DNA of 47,089 nt from a virus: IMG/VR virus record IMGVR_UViG_3300031702_000010, positions 1-47,089 of that record; one strand, given 5' to 3'. The position numbers and the translations under genes were made by a program. Under the pieces are notes generated by a model. It did no database searches. It was not told the DNA's origin and saw only the letters and a list, made by a program, of their open reading frames with translations. Positions 13,423-21,288 of this stretch are shown here, in pieces; within the stretch, counting starts at the first letter, position 1; each line of letters begins with the position of its first letter.

Positions 13423-15372
13423 ATGAATAACTATTTACCAACAGACTATCAGGCATTCATCCATACCAGCCGCTATGCACGGTGGTTAGACGACGAAGGT
13501 CGCCGTGAAACTTGGGGCGAAACTGTAGGCCGCTACGTTTCTAATATTGTAGCTCCTGTGATTGAAGACACCGCAGTACAGAACGAGATTGCAGAGGCTA
13601 TCACAGGCCTAGAAGTAATGCCTTCAATGCGCTCTATGATGACCGCAGGTACAGCAGCAAACCGTGATAACACTTGTATGTACAACTGTTCTTACTTGGC
13701 GATTGATGATCCCAAAGCTTTTGATGAAGCTATGTTTATTCTGCTGTGCGGAACAGGCGTAGGCTTCTCATGTGAGCGTCAGTACATTAAGAACCTACCA
13801 GAGGTTCCAGAGACCCTTTATCCTAGCGAAACTACTATCGTGGTTAAGGATTCCAAGGAAGGTTGGGCAAAGGCCTATCGTCTTCTGATCAGCATGCTGT
13901 ATGCAGGCGAAATCCCTAAGTGGGATGTAAGCAATGTACGCCCCGCAGGGGCACGTCTGAAGACATTCGGTGGTCGTGCATCTGGCCCAGCGCCTTTGGT
14001 TGATCTGTTCAACTTTACTATTGATATCTTCAAGAAGGCCGTGGGAAATAAACTGTCTTCCTATGAATGCCACAGCATCATGTGCAAAATTGGTGAAGTA
14101 GTGGTTGTGGGTGGTGTGCGCCGTTCTGCAATGATCAGCCTGTCTAATCTGTCAGATGATCGTATGCGCCATGCAAAGTCAGGAAAATGGTTTGAGACTG
14201 CCCCGCACATGGGTCTAGCAAACAACTCTGTGGCTTATACCGAGAAGCCTGATGCTATGTCATTCTTGCGTGAATGGACTGCACTAGCAGAGAGCGGTTC
14301 TGGTGAGCGGGGTATCTTCAATCGTGAGGCTGCTACTAAGCAAGCCGCTAAAAATGGACGCCGTGATGCTTCCTACGAATGGGGTACAAATCCTTGCAGC
14401 GAGATCATTTTGCGTGGCCCTAAGACCGACAAGAGCGGTAATCCTATTGCAGGAACTGGTGGTCAATTCTGTAACCTTTCGGAGGTCGTCATACGTGCTA
14501 CTGACACTGTAGAATCTCTTAAACGAAAAGTCAGAGTGGCAACCATTTTGGGGACGGTCCAGTCCACCTACACAAAGTTCCCGTACTTGCGAAAGGTGTG
14601 GGCTAAAAACACTTCAGAAGAGCGATTGTTGGGAGTGTCGCTGACAGGTATTATGGATAACACCCTGACCAACGGTAAAGAGGGTGACCTAGCTACTCTT
14701 CTAGAAGATTTGCAGAAGGTTGCTGTCGATACCAACGAGGAATGGGCGGACAAACTAGGCATCGAAGTGTCTGCTGCTATCACTTGCGTCAAACCATCTG
14801 GAACGGTTTCACAGCTTACTGACAGCAGTTCTGGAATACATGCACGTCATAGCCCGTATTATATCCGTACAGTTCGTGGAGACAACAAAGACCCACTAAC
14901 GCAGTTCATGAAAGACCAAGGCGTACCTAGTGAGCCAGAGGTCTACAAGCCTGACCAAACGACTGTGTTCAGCTTTCCGATGAAGGCCCCAAAGGGCGCA
15001 GTTGTTACTGCGGATATGTCAGCTATTGACCAGTTGAACATGTGGCTGATGTACCAGCGCCATTGGTGTGAACATAAGCCGTCGGTTACGGTAAACATCA
15101 AGTCTTCGGAATGGCTGGATGTAGGTGCATTTGTCTACGAGAATTTCGATGAAATGTCGGGTGTATCGTTCCTACCCTTTGATGACCACACCTACCAGCA
15201 AGCTCCTTATCAGCACTGCGGGCGTTCCGAGTACGAGAAAATGCTTTCGTTTATGCCAAAGTCTATCGATTGGACAAAGCTCTCTGCATACGAGACCGAA
15301 GACAACACGTCTGGAAGCCAGACAATGGCCTGCTCAGGTGACTCATGCGAAATCGTAGACCTGACGGCATAA
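13423..15372 (+). CDS. nrdJ: Adenosylcobalamin-dependent ribonucleotide reductase (class II), 649 aa
   Basis: It reduces ribonucleotides to deoxyribonucleotides using B12. The start, TDYQAFIHTSRYARWLDD, resembles the monomeric RTPR type. The active-site loop is WGTNPCSEIILRG (CxE), and CMYNCSYLAI carries a reducing-pair cysteine. GTGVGFSCERQ and KPSGTVSQLTDSSSGIHARH are conserved barrel motifs. A C-terminal pair CSGDSC (C-x4-C) matches the shuttle cysteines of RTPR. Because it has no radical-generating partner, the phage depends on host or environmental B12. A ribosome-binding site GGAG lies before the ATG. Confidence 0.95.
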   Translation: MNNYLPTDYQAFIHTSRYARWLDDEGRRETWGETVGRYVSNIVAPVIEDTAVQNEIAEAITGLEVMPSMRSMMTAGTAANRDNTCMYNCSYLAIDDPKAFDEAMFILLCGTGVGFSCERQYIKNLPEVPETLYPSETTIVVKDSKEGWAKAYRLLISMLYAGEIPKWDVSNVRPAGARLKTFGGRASGPAPLVDLFNFTIDIFKKAVGNKLSSYECHSIMCKIGEVVVVGGVRRSAMISLSNLSDDRMRHAKSGKWFETAPHMGLANNSVAYTEKPDAMSFLREWTALAESGSGERGIFNREAATKQAAKNGRRDASYEWGTNPCSEIILRGPKTDKSGNPIAGTGGQFCNLSEVVIRATDTVESLKRKVRVATILGTVQSTYTKFPYLRKVWAKNTSEERLLGVSLTGIMDNTLTNGKEGDLATLLEDLQKVAVDTNEEWADKLGIEVSAAITCVKPSGTVSQLTDSSSGIHARHSPYYIRTVRGDNKDPLTQFMKDQGVPSEPEVYKPDQTTVFSFPMKAPKGAVVTADMSAIDQLNMWLMYQRHWCEHKPSVTVNIKSSEWLDVGAFVYENFDEMSGVSFLPFDDHTYQQAPYQHCGRSEYEKMLSFMPKSIDWTKLSAYETEDNTSGSQTMACSGDSCEIVDLTA

Positions 15373-15501
15373 GCAGCCTTCTAGAACTGCAGGATGCAGA
15401 GTGTGCGACTGGGGCCTGTCCCGTTCGTTAACATCAATGAGGCTGTCTGAAAGGGCAGTCTCACCCCCATTCAAAAAGCACAGCCTAAATAGGAGCCGAC
15501 A

Positions 15502-15666
15502 ATGCCTGACATTAACGACATTTGGGACGACGACGAAGATGCGAAAATGGCCCGCACTGCAATGGACCCCGCCCGTCGCAGAATTCTTGATGGTAGAGAA
15601 CGCAATCTCGCAAAGCGGGATAGCGAAGATTATAAATTTGAACAAGAGTTTTTCAATCAAGGCTGA
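15502..15666 (+). CDS. Small charged hypothetical protein, 54 aa
   Basis: MPDINDIWDDDEDAKMARTA continues with MDPARRRILDGRERNLAKRD. Acidic at the start, basic in the middle, no family recognised. AGGAGCCGACA immediately before the ATG is the same leader used by the following gene, supporting translation. The 128 bases between nrdJ and this gene hold a possible hairpin (GAGGCTG / CAGTCTC, 15440-15462) but no other gene. Confidence 0.58.
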   Translation: MPDINDIWDDDEDAKMARTAMDPARRRILDGRERNLAKRDSEDYKFEQEFFNQG

Positions 15667-15689
15667 TGCCTTACATAGTAGGAGCCGAC

Positions 15690-15899
15690 ATGAGAAAACT
15701 TATATTTTTAGGATGTGCAGCTTTAGCAGCGGCGCTTTTTGCGGGGTTTTGGTGGTTGTTTTACTGGCTATGGAACACCATTGCCGCTGACATACTTGGC
15801 GCTCCAGAATTGACGTTCTGGCAGTCTGTTGGATTGCTATTTTTGGTTGGATTTTTGGTTGGACTTTTGACTGGCGGTCTCCGAGCCGTGAGAGACTGA
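15690..15899 (+). CDS. Small membrane protein, 69 aa
   Basis: MRKLIFLGCAALAAALFAGF runs into a Trp-rich hydrophobic stretch, then a second segment FWQSVGLLFLVGFLVGLLTG follows. There are two predicted membrane helices with a short basic end. The start at 15690 follows GGAGCCGAC; an upstream in-frame start lacks one. Its size and topology would fit a holin, but it lies in the early region away from the endolysin, so a holin role is not assigned. Confidence 0.65.
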   Translation: MRKLIFLGCAALAAALFAGFWWLFYWLWNTIAADILGAPELTFWQSVGLLFLVGFLVGLLTGGLRAVRD

Positions 15900-15930
15900 G
15901 TTCATGACAACCAATTCTAAGGAGCCTGAA

Positions 15931-16164
15931 ATGTACGATGAGACATACGAGCATGGCTACGACGATTTCTTCAAGGGTGACCTTAAATGCCCTTACCGAG
16001 ACCACCGCCATCGTGAGTGGCAGCGGGGCTTTGATGCAGGATACAACGACAACTTGAGAGGCCGATATGTACAAACTATTCGATCCCAAACTCCACGAAC
16101 AAACCGACGTTCCAGCGAGGGAGGCAGCAAAGGCCTTCTGGCAGGAGCAGGGCTACAAGTGTGA
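15931..16164 (+). CDS. RMF/CrpP-like small protein, 77 aa
   Basis: MYDETYEHGYDDFFKGDLKC continues PYRDHRHREWQRGFDAGYND. The spacing (A/E-xGY-xG--G---CPY-----R--W--G---GY) matches ribosome modulation factor, which dimerises 70S ribosomes in stationary phase, and the related CrpP family. GGAGCCTGAA precedes the ATG. About 33 C-terminal residues overlap the next gene in another frame (98 bases), and this tail is not part of the family. A role in controlling host ribosomes is attractive but is inference. Confidence 0.68.
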   Translation: MYDETYEHGYDDFFKGDLKCPYRDHRHREWQRGFDAGYNDNLRGRYVQTIRSQTPRTNRRSSEGGSKGLLAGAGLQV

Positions 16165-16489
16165 AGACAATGCCGATGAATATGGTGTGGACCTGGTTGT
16201 AAGCAAAGACGGTAAGCGGTTCTATTGCGAGGTCGAAGTTAAGCTGGTGTGGCATGGCTTGGACTTCAAGTGGGATACCGTTCACATCCCTGTCCGCAAG
16301 GCCAAGTTCCTCAACAAGCCCACGATGTTCATGTTGTTTAACCACAGCCTAACCCGTGCAGCTATCATCAACAGGAAGCAGGTTATGGCGTCACCAGTTA
16401 GCAAGGTGGCAAACAACCAAATCGCATTCGGTGAGAAGTTCTTCGATGTACCTGTGTCTGAAGCCGTCTTTGTTCCAACTGTCTGCTAG
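16067..16489 (+). CDS. PD-(D/E)XK endonuclease-like protein, 140 aa
   Basis: The N-terminal helix (AKAFWQEQGYKCE) is followed by EYGVDLVVSKDGKRFYCEVE and VKLVW, giving a D...ExEVK core typical of small restriction-like nucleases. Later parts, HIPVRKAKFLNKPTMFMLFN, fit the alpha/beta fold. It starts inside the RMF-like gene, with GAGAGG nearby. The substrate is unknown; its catalytic pattern is shared with VRR- and Holliday-type enzymes. A tandem hairpin region and terminator follow. Confidence 0.6.
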   Translation: MYKLFDPKLHEQTDVPAREAAKAFWQEQGYKCEDNADEYGVDLVVSKDGKRFYCEVEVKLVWHGLDFKWDTVHIPVRKAKFLNKPTMFMLFNHSLTRAAIINRKQVMASPVSKVANNQIAFGEKFFDVPVSEAVFVPTVC

Positions 16490-16496
16490 GTCCAGC

Positions 16497-16516
16497 TTAT
16501 GACCCTCCAGTCATAA
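16497..16516 (+). promoter_or_regulatory. Hairpin upstream of the phoH terminator
   Basis: TTATGAC-CCTCCA-GTCATAA is a perfect 7-bp stem just after the nuclease stop. GGTCATA at 16544-16550 could pair with it instead, so alternative folds exist. Confidence 0.55.
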
Positions 16517-16517
16517 A

Positions 16518-16557
16518 CAGCCAATATGATCTAAAACTCATAAGGTCATATTGGCTG
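16518..16557 (+). promoter_or_regulatory. 12-bp hairpin overlapping the terminator
   Basis: CAGCCAATATGA (16518-16529) and TCATATTGGCTG (16546-16557) form a perfect 12-bp stem. Its last three bases (CTG) are also the first of the terminator stem, so the two structures compete. Confidence 0.65.
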
Positions 16558-16580
16558 CACTTAAACGGTGCAGTCTTTTT
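16555..16580 (+). terminator. Rho-independent terminator before phoH
   Basis: CTGCAC (16555-16560) and GTGCAG (16568-16573) form the stem, followed by TCTTTTT. It overlaps the -35 region of the phoH promoter and the preceding hairpin. Confidence 0.8.
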
Positions 16581-16623
16581 AGTTAAGTGGTATAATAGAG
16601 GTAGGCAACACGCCACCTACTAA
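16579..16623 (+). promoter_or_regulatory. phoH promoter flanked by paired half-sites
   Basis: TTAGTTAAGTGG (16579-16590), TGGTATAAT (extended -10, TATAAT at 16591-16596) and CCACCTACTAA (16613-16623). The two half-sites are an inverted pair 22 bases apart around the -10 box. The same spacing occurs at 28543-28583. The -35 region is poor, as expected for an extended -10 promoter. Confidence 0.75.
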
Positions 16624-16645
16624 ACCCTTAACAGTCTGGTATTTC

Positions 16646-17362
16646 ATGAGCAAGAATGCAAAACGATACACCCGCCGCACGAAGCGTGAAGACGATACAT
16701 TATCACCTACACCTAAAGTTAAGAAGTCCATAGAACTGGTTCCCAAAACGTACAACCAGAAGATCTACGCAAATGCACTTAACACGGACGACCTTATCTT
16801 TGTGACAGGCTGTGCAGGGACGGGTAAGACTTACATGGCTGCAACCCAGGCTGCTAAGATGTACTACAATGGTCAGATTGAGAAGATCATCCTGTCACGT
16901 CCTAACGTAGCTGCTGACGGCAAAGGTATTGGCTTTTTCAAAGGCACATTGCAGGAAAAGATGGCCCCGTGGGCTGCACCCCTAGTTGATGTGCTGAAGA
17001 AGCATTTGGGGCCTGTTAAGGTAGACATGATGATCAAGGATGAGGATATCATCATTGAGCCATTCTCTACCATGCGAGGTAAGTCATTTGAGAACTCATT
17101 CGTGATCTTAGATGAAGCCCAGAACACTACTTACATAGAGCTAAAGATGTTCCTGACCCGCATCGGTGAAAACACTAAAACTGTAGTAAACGGTGACATA
17201 GCCCAGACGGACCTGGCCGAACACTCAGGGCTTAATCGCATCATCAGGATCACCAAAGCCCAGATGCTGCCTTTCCCTGTGGTTGAAATGACTGTGGACG
17301 ACATTGTGCGGTCAGACATTTGTGCAACCTGGATCAAGGCATTTATGGAGGCTGAAGGATAA
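16646..17362 (+). CDS. phoH: PhoH-like ATPase, 238 aa
   Basis: A P-loop ATPase of the PhoH family, common in marine phages, with RNA-related function proposed but unproven. After a basic N-terminus (KRYTRRTKRED) come Walker A GCAGTGKTYMA (residues 55-65), SRPNVAADGKGIGFFKGTLQ, MRGKSFENSFVILDEAQNTT (Walker B DEAQN) and VVNGDIAQTDL. The length of 238 residues is typical of the phage form without extra domains. It has its own promoter; its stop overlaps the next ATG. The ribosome-binding site is weak. Confidence 0.95.
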   Translation: MSKNAKRYTRRTKREDDTLSPTPKVKKSIELVPKTYNQKIYANALNTDDLIFVTGCAGTGKTYMAATQAAKMYYNGQIEKIILSRPNVAADGKGIGFFKGTLQEKMAPWAAPLVDVLKKHLGPVKVDMMIKDEDIIIEPFSTMRGKSFENSFVILDEAQNTTYIELKMFLTRIGENTKTVVNGDIAQTDLAEHSGLNRIIRITKAQMLPFPVVEMTVDDIVRSDICATWIKAFMEAEG

Positions 17363-17532
17363 TGTTAGCAATAGTAGTATACCTGTGGACCTGTATCTTG
17401 TTAACAATGGTAATGGAGCCAGCAGAAGGTAGTGGCAGCATTAGATGGGCAATAACTCTTGCATTGTGGCCGCTATTAACCGCCGTGTTAATCATGGCAG
17501 AGTTCTTTGATCCACCTTCCTCTGAAGAATAA
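17362..17532 (+). CDS. Small membrane protein, 56 aa
   Basis: MLAIVVYLWTCILLTMVMEP, then a short polar loop AEGSGSIR, then WAITLALWPLLTAVLIMAEF and an acidic end. Two membrane helices are clear. The ATG overlaps the phoH TAA (TAATG), so it is translated with phoH. No family is recognised. Confidence 0.65.
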   Translation: MLAIVVYLWTCILLTMVMEPAEGSGSIRWAITLALWPLLTAVLIMAEFFDPPSSEE

Positions 17533-17565
17533 CAAAAAGCCCCGCAGTGCTTGACTACGAGGCTT
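17533..17565 (-). terminator. Terminator for the leftward structural operon
   Basis: On the minus strand AAGCCTCG and CGGGGCTT form an 8-bp stem with a 13-base loop, followed by TTTTTGTT. It stops transcripts from the internal virion genes. Confidence 0.72.
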
Positions 17566-17586
17566 ACAGATACTATTTAATTCATA

Positions 17587-17611
17587 GAAGCTCTTGGTCG
17601 GGCTTCCTTTT
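17587..17611 (+). terminator. Terminator 1 for the rightward early operon
   Basis: GAAGCTC-TTGGTC-GGGCTTC is a 7-bp stem followed by CTTTT, just past the leftward terminator. Confidence 0.7.
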
Positions 17612-17617
17612 AAGTTA

Positions 17618-17653
17618 GGTCTCTACGGGTGATTCCGTAGGGGCCTTTCTTTT
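17618..17653 (+). terminator. Terminator 2 for the rightward early operon
   Basis: GGTCTCTACGG and CCGTAGGGGCC form an 11-bp stem with two G-U pairs around GTGATT, followed by TTTCTTTT. It ends 3 bases before the stop of the converging virion gene. Confidence 0.85.
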
Positions 17654-17655
17654 GT

Positions 17656-20600
17656 CTACTGTCCGCCACCGCCGAAGAGGTTACCCATCTGCTCTGGTAT
17701 CGATGTTACAGCATCTTTTACTTTACCATACGTGGCCTCCGCAAAAGCAGCCGTATCAACTGCAGCTTCTATTACAGTGTATACTTCCCCTGTCTGAACA
17801 TCCTTTCGAGAGAGAAGACCTGCTTTGACCATTAAATCAATTGTCATGTTGATAGTTTCTGGGCTGACCCTGACCTTACCTATACCTACGGTGTTTCTAC
17901 TAGGCTCTAGGCTTTTCAGAACTTCCAATGCCATTGGGGCATCCGCCACAATCATATCCATTGCGTTTGCATAAGAATTTGTGATGTCCATCTTGTCTGC
18001 AGCTAAGTTAGATAGCGCACGGATCTTCGTACCTGTCTTGTTAAGTGGGCCAACGGTCAGAAAGATTAGCCGGTTAACTGCACCTTGGTAGGCCTGCAAT
18101 TCAGGAGTACCAGAACCGCCCTGTATCGTCTTAGAGTTAAGGGCTGCACCCTGGTCACCCCCTAGCGTCAGTATACGGTCCAGGACTTCTGCAAGATCAG
18201 GATCATCCTTCAATAAGGCCCGACCTGATGCAGCTATATTGGGGTTATTCTCTAGGATCTTCCTGATTTTGGAGGGATTAAACATCCTATCACCAGTGGT
18301 TGTCTCCTGTGAGGTAAACATTAGCTGGCGGAGTTCTTCCAGATACTGCTTCTTTAGTCCCCCAACAATAATAGGGTTGTTGTTAGATTTCTCCAGCAGT
18401 TCTGTTATGTCATCAGCACCTTTGGGACTATTAATAAGCCCCCGCAACGACCCTTCAGGGTTCACCGTAGCAGCATCACCCGTAGAATTAGTGAAGCGAC
18501 GTACCATCTTGGAGAGTGCGTCCTCCTGCATCGCAGTCTGCTGCTCAAGCAACGTGGCAAGAAATTCATCGTTTCCTGCCGAAGAGTTCTGTGCATTCTG
18601 AAGCTTTGCAATAAATCCATCCAACTCTGCAGCAAGTATAGGCATGTTGCCCCGAAGCCTGTCGCTATAACCCCGTACATTTTGTGATATCACCGATACG
18701 TCAATGTTCTGAAGGCCATCCAGTTGGATTTTCTCATAAGTATCTTGAAGGATCTTGCTGACAATGTACTCTTCCATTGCCTCCGAAGTAGCATCTCCCA
18801 CAGTATCATCGATGTCTAGTAATGACTTCAACTGCGCTACATCCCTGCGAGTACCGTTGTCTAGGACTGCTTCAACCTGTGCTTCAGATTGATTGCCTCG
18901 GTTAATAGCCTCGTTTCGTGTGGATTTGAAGGTAGCAGAACTGTCCGCTCCAGGGCCGTCTCTAAGAAGGGGGGCGAAGGTTTTCGTATAGTAGTCTGAA
19001 GCTTCCCTAGCGGCGGCTGCAGCCTCTGGGCTTCCGTTTTCAGCTACATAATCAACCTGCCCATCGATGTTCTTAATAATACCACGAATACGGATGCCTA
19101 CGCCGCCCTCACCTTTGCTAAAGGCGTCTTCAGCCATCTGAGAAAGTTTAGGCCGCACGTCCGCATACAGGACTTTGAAATCCACACCGCCATCAAGTAG
19201 CTCTTCAGCTAACTCTTCTGGAGTGAGGTCAAATGTTCTCACACTAACAGCGCCTAGTGCATCAACAGTTTCTTCTGTGCGTTCTGTTTTATATGCGGAT
19301 CGAATAGTAGCAATCAGGCGGCGATTAAGAACGTCCATGCCCTCTACGCTAAAGGCATTTGAGTCTTTAGTTGCAGCAGCCACAGCCTCGCCAAAGCCAA
19401 TTATATCAAACTCAGCACCCTCAGGGATAGCATCATACAAGTCGTTCTTAGTTGCATTCATGCTTTCAACTTTAGCCATAACGGTCTGGGCTATTTCCGC
19501 CCTACGCTGTGCTGGAAGGGCAGAGACCTCGGAAGGACTGACTTTAGCAATGTCAGAAATAAGTGTCCCGTACTGTGTGTCTGCCAGCACCCTCTGTACC
19601 GCTCCCTCATCGCCTGCAGCTATGGCCACTTGTGTGTCTTCAATCATGCGGGACTGGGCATCTAAACGGGCTGTATTTGTCCCGATAATCTCATCGGCTA
19701 CATTATCAGAAGTGATCCCCTCAGGTAATGCGGCGTCTCTCTTTCCCGTTAGTACAGTATCTATCTGTTGTGGAACTTGCCCTGTTGCTTCTGTAAGCGC
19801 ATTGTTTTCAAGGCCTTTTCCTGCCCGAATACCTGCACTCATCTTTCTAGAAGTAGCCACTGTTCCTGGAGCTAGTTTATCTCCTACCTCCAAGGCAGAA
19901 AATAGATCCATTTTAATGGGGGATATGCTACCGGCGTCGTCTAAGATTATCGTTTGGTTTTCGTTAAGGATACCAATAATTCTTTTACGGGCGTCCTCAA
20001 AGGAAGACTTAGTAGCATTCGCTTCCACCTTCGATAGCTCTCGTATAATGTTTTGAATAGCCCGCTCTCGTTGGGAGATTGGGCTTTCTGCTAACCTGCC
20101 TATCGTCCCGCTTATTCCTACTTCACCTACAAACTTAGCGGTATTGGCTACAGCTTTAACACCAGTACCAAAGAGACCTGCAGCGACCACACTGTCCACC
20201 ATAATGTTAAGTTTAGCCGCTATAACTTGGTCGGCTTGGTCGTCGTTAGGGTTGACTTCGAAAGCCCTGAGAAATGCCGGTGTATCTGAGTCCGTGCCTG
20301 CTACGATACCGGCTTCGCCGCCAATGCCTGCACGAATTGATGCAGGATTTATCTTGGATGTAGGAGTGGCTATTTTAGATAAGGCCTTCGACACAGCGTC
20401 CACTGCGGGCTGACCCACCTTACGCCATGTTTCTGATCCAGAAAGGGGCTTCATAAATGCACCCACAGTCTTTTCAGCCCCAGCAATAACCGCACGACCA
20501 GTAAAGAAGGAAGTAACCAGACCCGCAGTTTCACCTACGACAGCATCTACCGCAGAGCTTCCTGAAGAGCTTCTGGGTATTGTTTGGGCGTACTCAGTTA

Positions 20601-21288
20601 GGTTGGTATCTAAGCCAACTAAGTCTGCGCCTGTGTCAATTAGTGCTGCAGCAGTTTCTATCGTGTTAGTAGAGGCATCCACCACACCGTCTACTAACAG
20701 ACCACCTCTGTTGGTGCCTGCTGGCATATCAGCAATAAGGTCAGGATCAATTGCCTCGGCTGCGTTTGATAGTAAACCATCCGAATATGGGATAGGATTA
20801 CCGGCTATTGTTGGTTTCATTATTTTGTAAGACTTCCCTGACACTGGGTCATCAAACACAAGTCCCCAAGTACTTTCTCTAGTGTTCTCATGAACTGCAT
20901 AGGAATTGTAGATAGCCCATGCGGAATAGTCCTGTCCTTTAGGCGTACCTTCTGTTGTGTCGTCTGAATTACCCACAAGATAGCCCGTGTACATATCAGA
21001 GTTAGGTGGGGAAATATTTAGTTTACTTCCATCTCCCTTTGGGGGAACTAAAGAAGGCCGCTCACCTTCAATGGTGTCGATCTCTTGTTGAGTGAAGCCT
21101 GCGGCCAGACGATCTTCGTTGACCTCATCCTTAGCAGCAGTGTCACTAAAGATCATACTGTCGTAGTCGTTGCGGCGTTCTTCTGAGATCTCAGGGGTAT
21201 CTGGTTCGACAGGGACCATAAACGGATTATCTTTGTCAGAGGGGGCTATAGTAGGTTTACTGACGAGAAAGGGGTTTCCATTTTCCAT
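17656..21288 (-). CDS. Large internal virion protein, 1210 aa
   Basis: A very long, mostly helical, Ala- and Asp-rich protein beginning MENGNPFLVSKPTIAPSDKD with a repeated acidic -NPF- theme. Hydrophobic patches such as VVAAGLFGTGVKAVANTAKF lie near residue 370. No enzyme motif is evident. Its size, order after the 964-residue lysozyme-like protein and place at the end of the structural operon fit the ejected core proteins of T7-like phages (gp16 type). Its ATG overlaps the preceding stop (TAATG). Convergent terminators follow. Confidence 0.75.
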   Translation of the reverse strand: MENGNPFLVSKPTIAPSDKDNPFMVPVEPDTPEISEERRNDYDSMIFSDTAAKDEVNEDRLAAGFTQQEIDTIEGERPSLVPPKGDGSKLNISPPNSDMYTGYLVGNSDDTTEGTPKGQDYSAWAIYNSYAVHENTRESTWGLVFDDPVSGKSYKIMKPTIAGNPIPYSDGLLSNAAEAIDPDLIADMPAGTNRGGLLVDGVVDASTNTIETAAALIDTGADLVGLDTNLTEYAQTIPRSSSGSSAVDAVVGETAGLVTSFFTGRAVIAGAEKTVGAFMKPLSGSETWRKVGQPAVDAVSKALSKIATPTSKINPASIRAGIGGEAGIVAGTDSDTPAFLRAFEVNPNDDQADQVIAAKLNIMVDSVVAAGLFGTGVKAVANTAKFVGEVGISGTIGRLAESPISQRERAIQNIIRELSKVEANATKSSFEDARKRIIGILNENQTIILDDAGSISPIKMDLFSALEVGDKLAPGTVATSRKMSAGIRAGKGLENNALTEATGQVPQQIDTVLTGKRDAALPEGITSDNVADEIIGTNTARLDAQSRMIEDTQVAIAAGDEGAVQRVLADTQYGTLISDIAKVSPSEVSALPAQRRAEIAQTVMAKVESMNATKNDLYDAIPEGAEFDIIGFGEAVAAATKDSNAFSVEGMDVLNRRLIATIRSAYKTERTEETVDALGAVSVRTFDLTPEELAEELLDGGVDFKVLYADVRPKLSQMAEDAFSKGEGGVGIRIRGIIKNIDGQVDYVAENGSPEAAAAAREASDYYTKTFAPLLRDGPGADSSATFKSTRNEAINRGNQSEAQVEAVLDNGTRRDVAQLKSLLDIDDTVGDATSEAMEEYIVSKILQDTYEKIQLDGLQNIDVSVISQNVRGYSDRLRGNMPILAAELDGFIAKLQNAQNSSAGNDEFLATLLEQQTAMQEDALSKMVRRFTNSTGDAATVNPEGSLRGLINSPKGADDITELLEKSNNNPIIVGGLKKQYLEELRQLMFTSQETTTGDRMFNPSKIRKILENNPNIAASGRALLKDDPDLAEVLDRILTLGGDQGAALNSKTIQGGSGTPELQAYQGAVNRLIFLTVGPLNKTGTKIRALSNLAADKMDITNSYANAMDMIVADAPMALEVLKSLEPSRNTVGIGKVRVSPETINMTIDLMVKAGLLSRKDVQTGEVYTVIEAAVDTAAFAEATYGKVKDAVTSIPEQMGNLFGGGGQ

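Noticed and set aside
15373-15501. Cobalamin riboswitch linked to the reductase
   Set aside because: No B12-box-like sequence is seen, and this gap lies downstream of the reductase; only a short hairpin is present.
19175-20056. Long rightward frame of 293 codons
   Set aside because: It lies antisense to the 1210-aa virion gene, has a Ser/Ala-rich composition typical of an antisense shadow and no ribosome-binding site.
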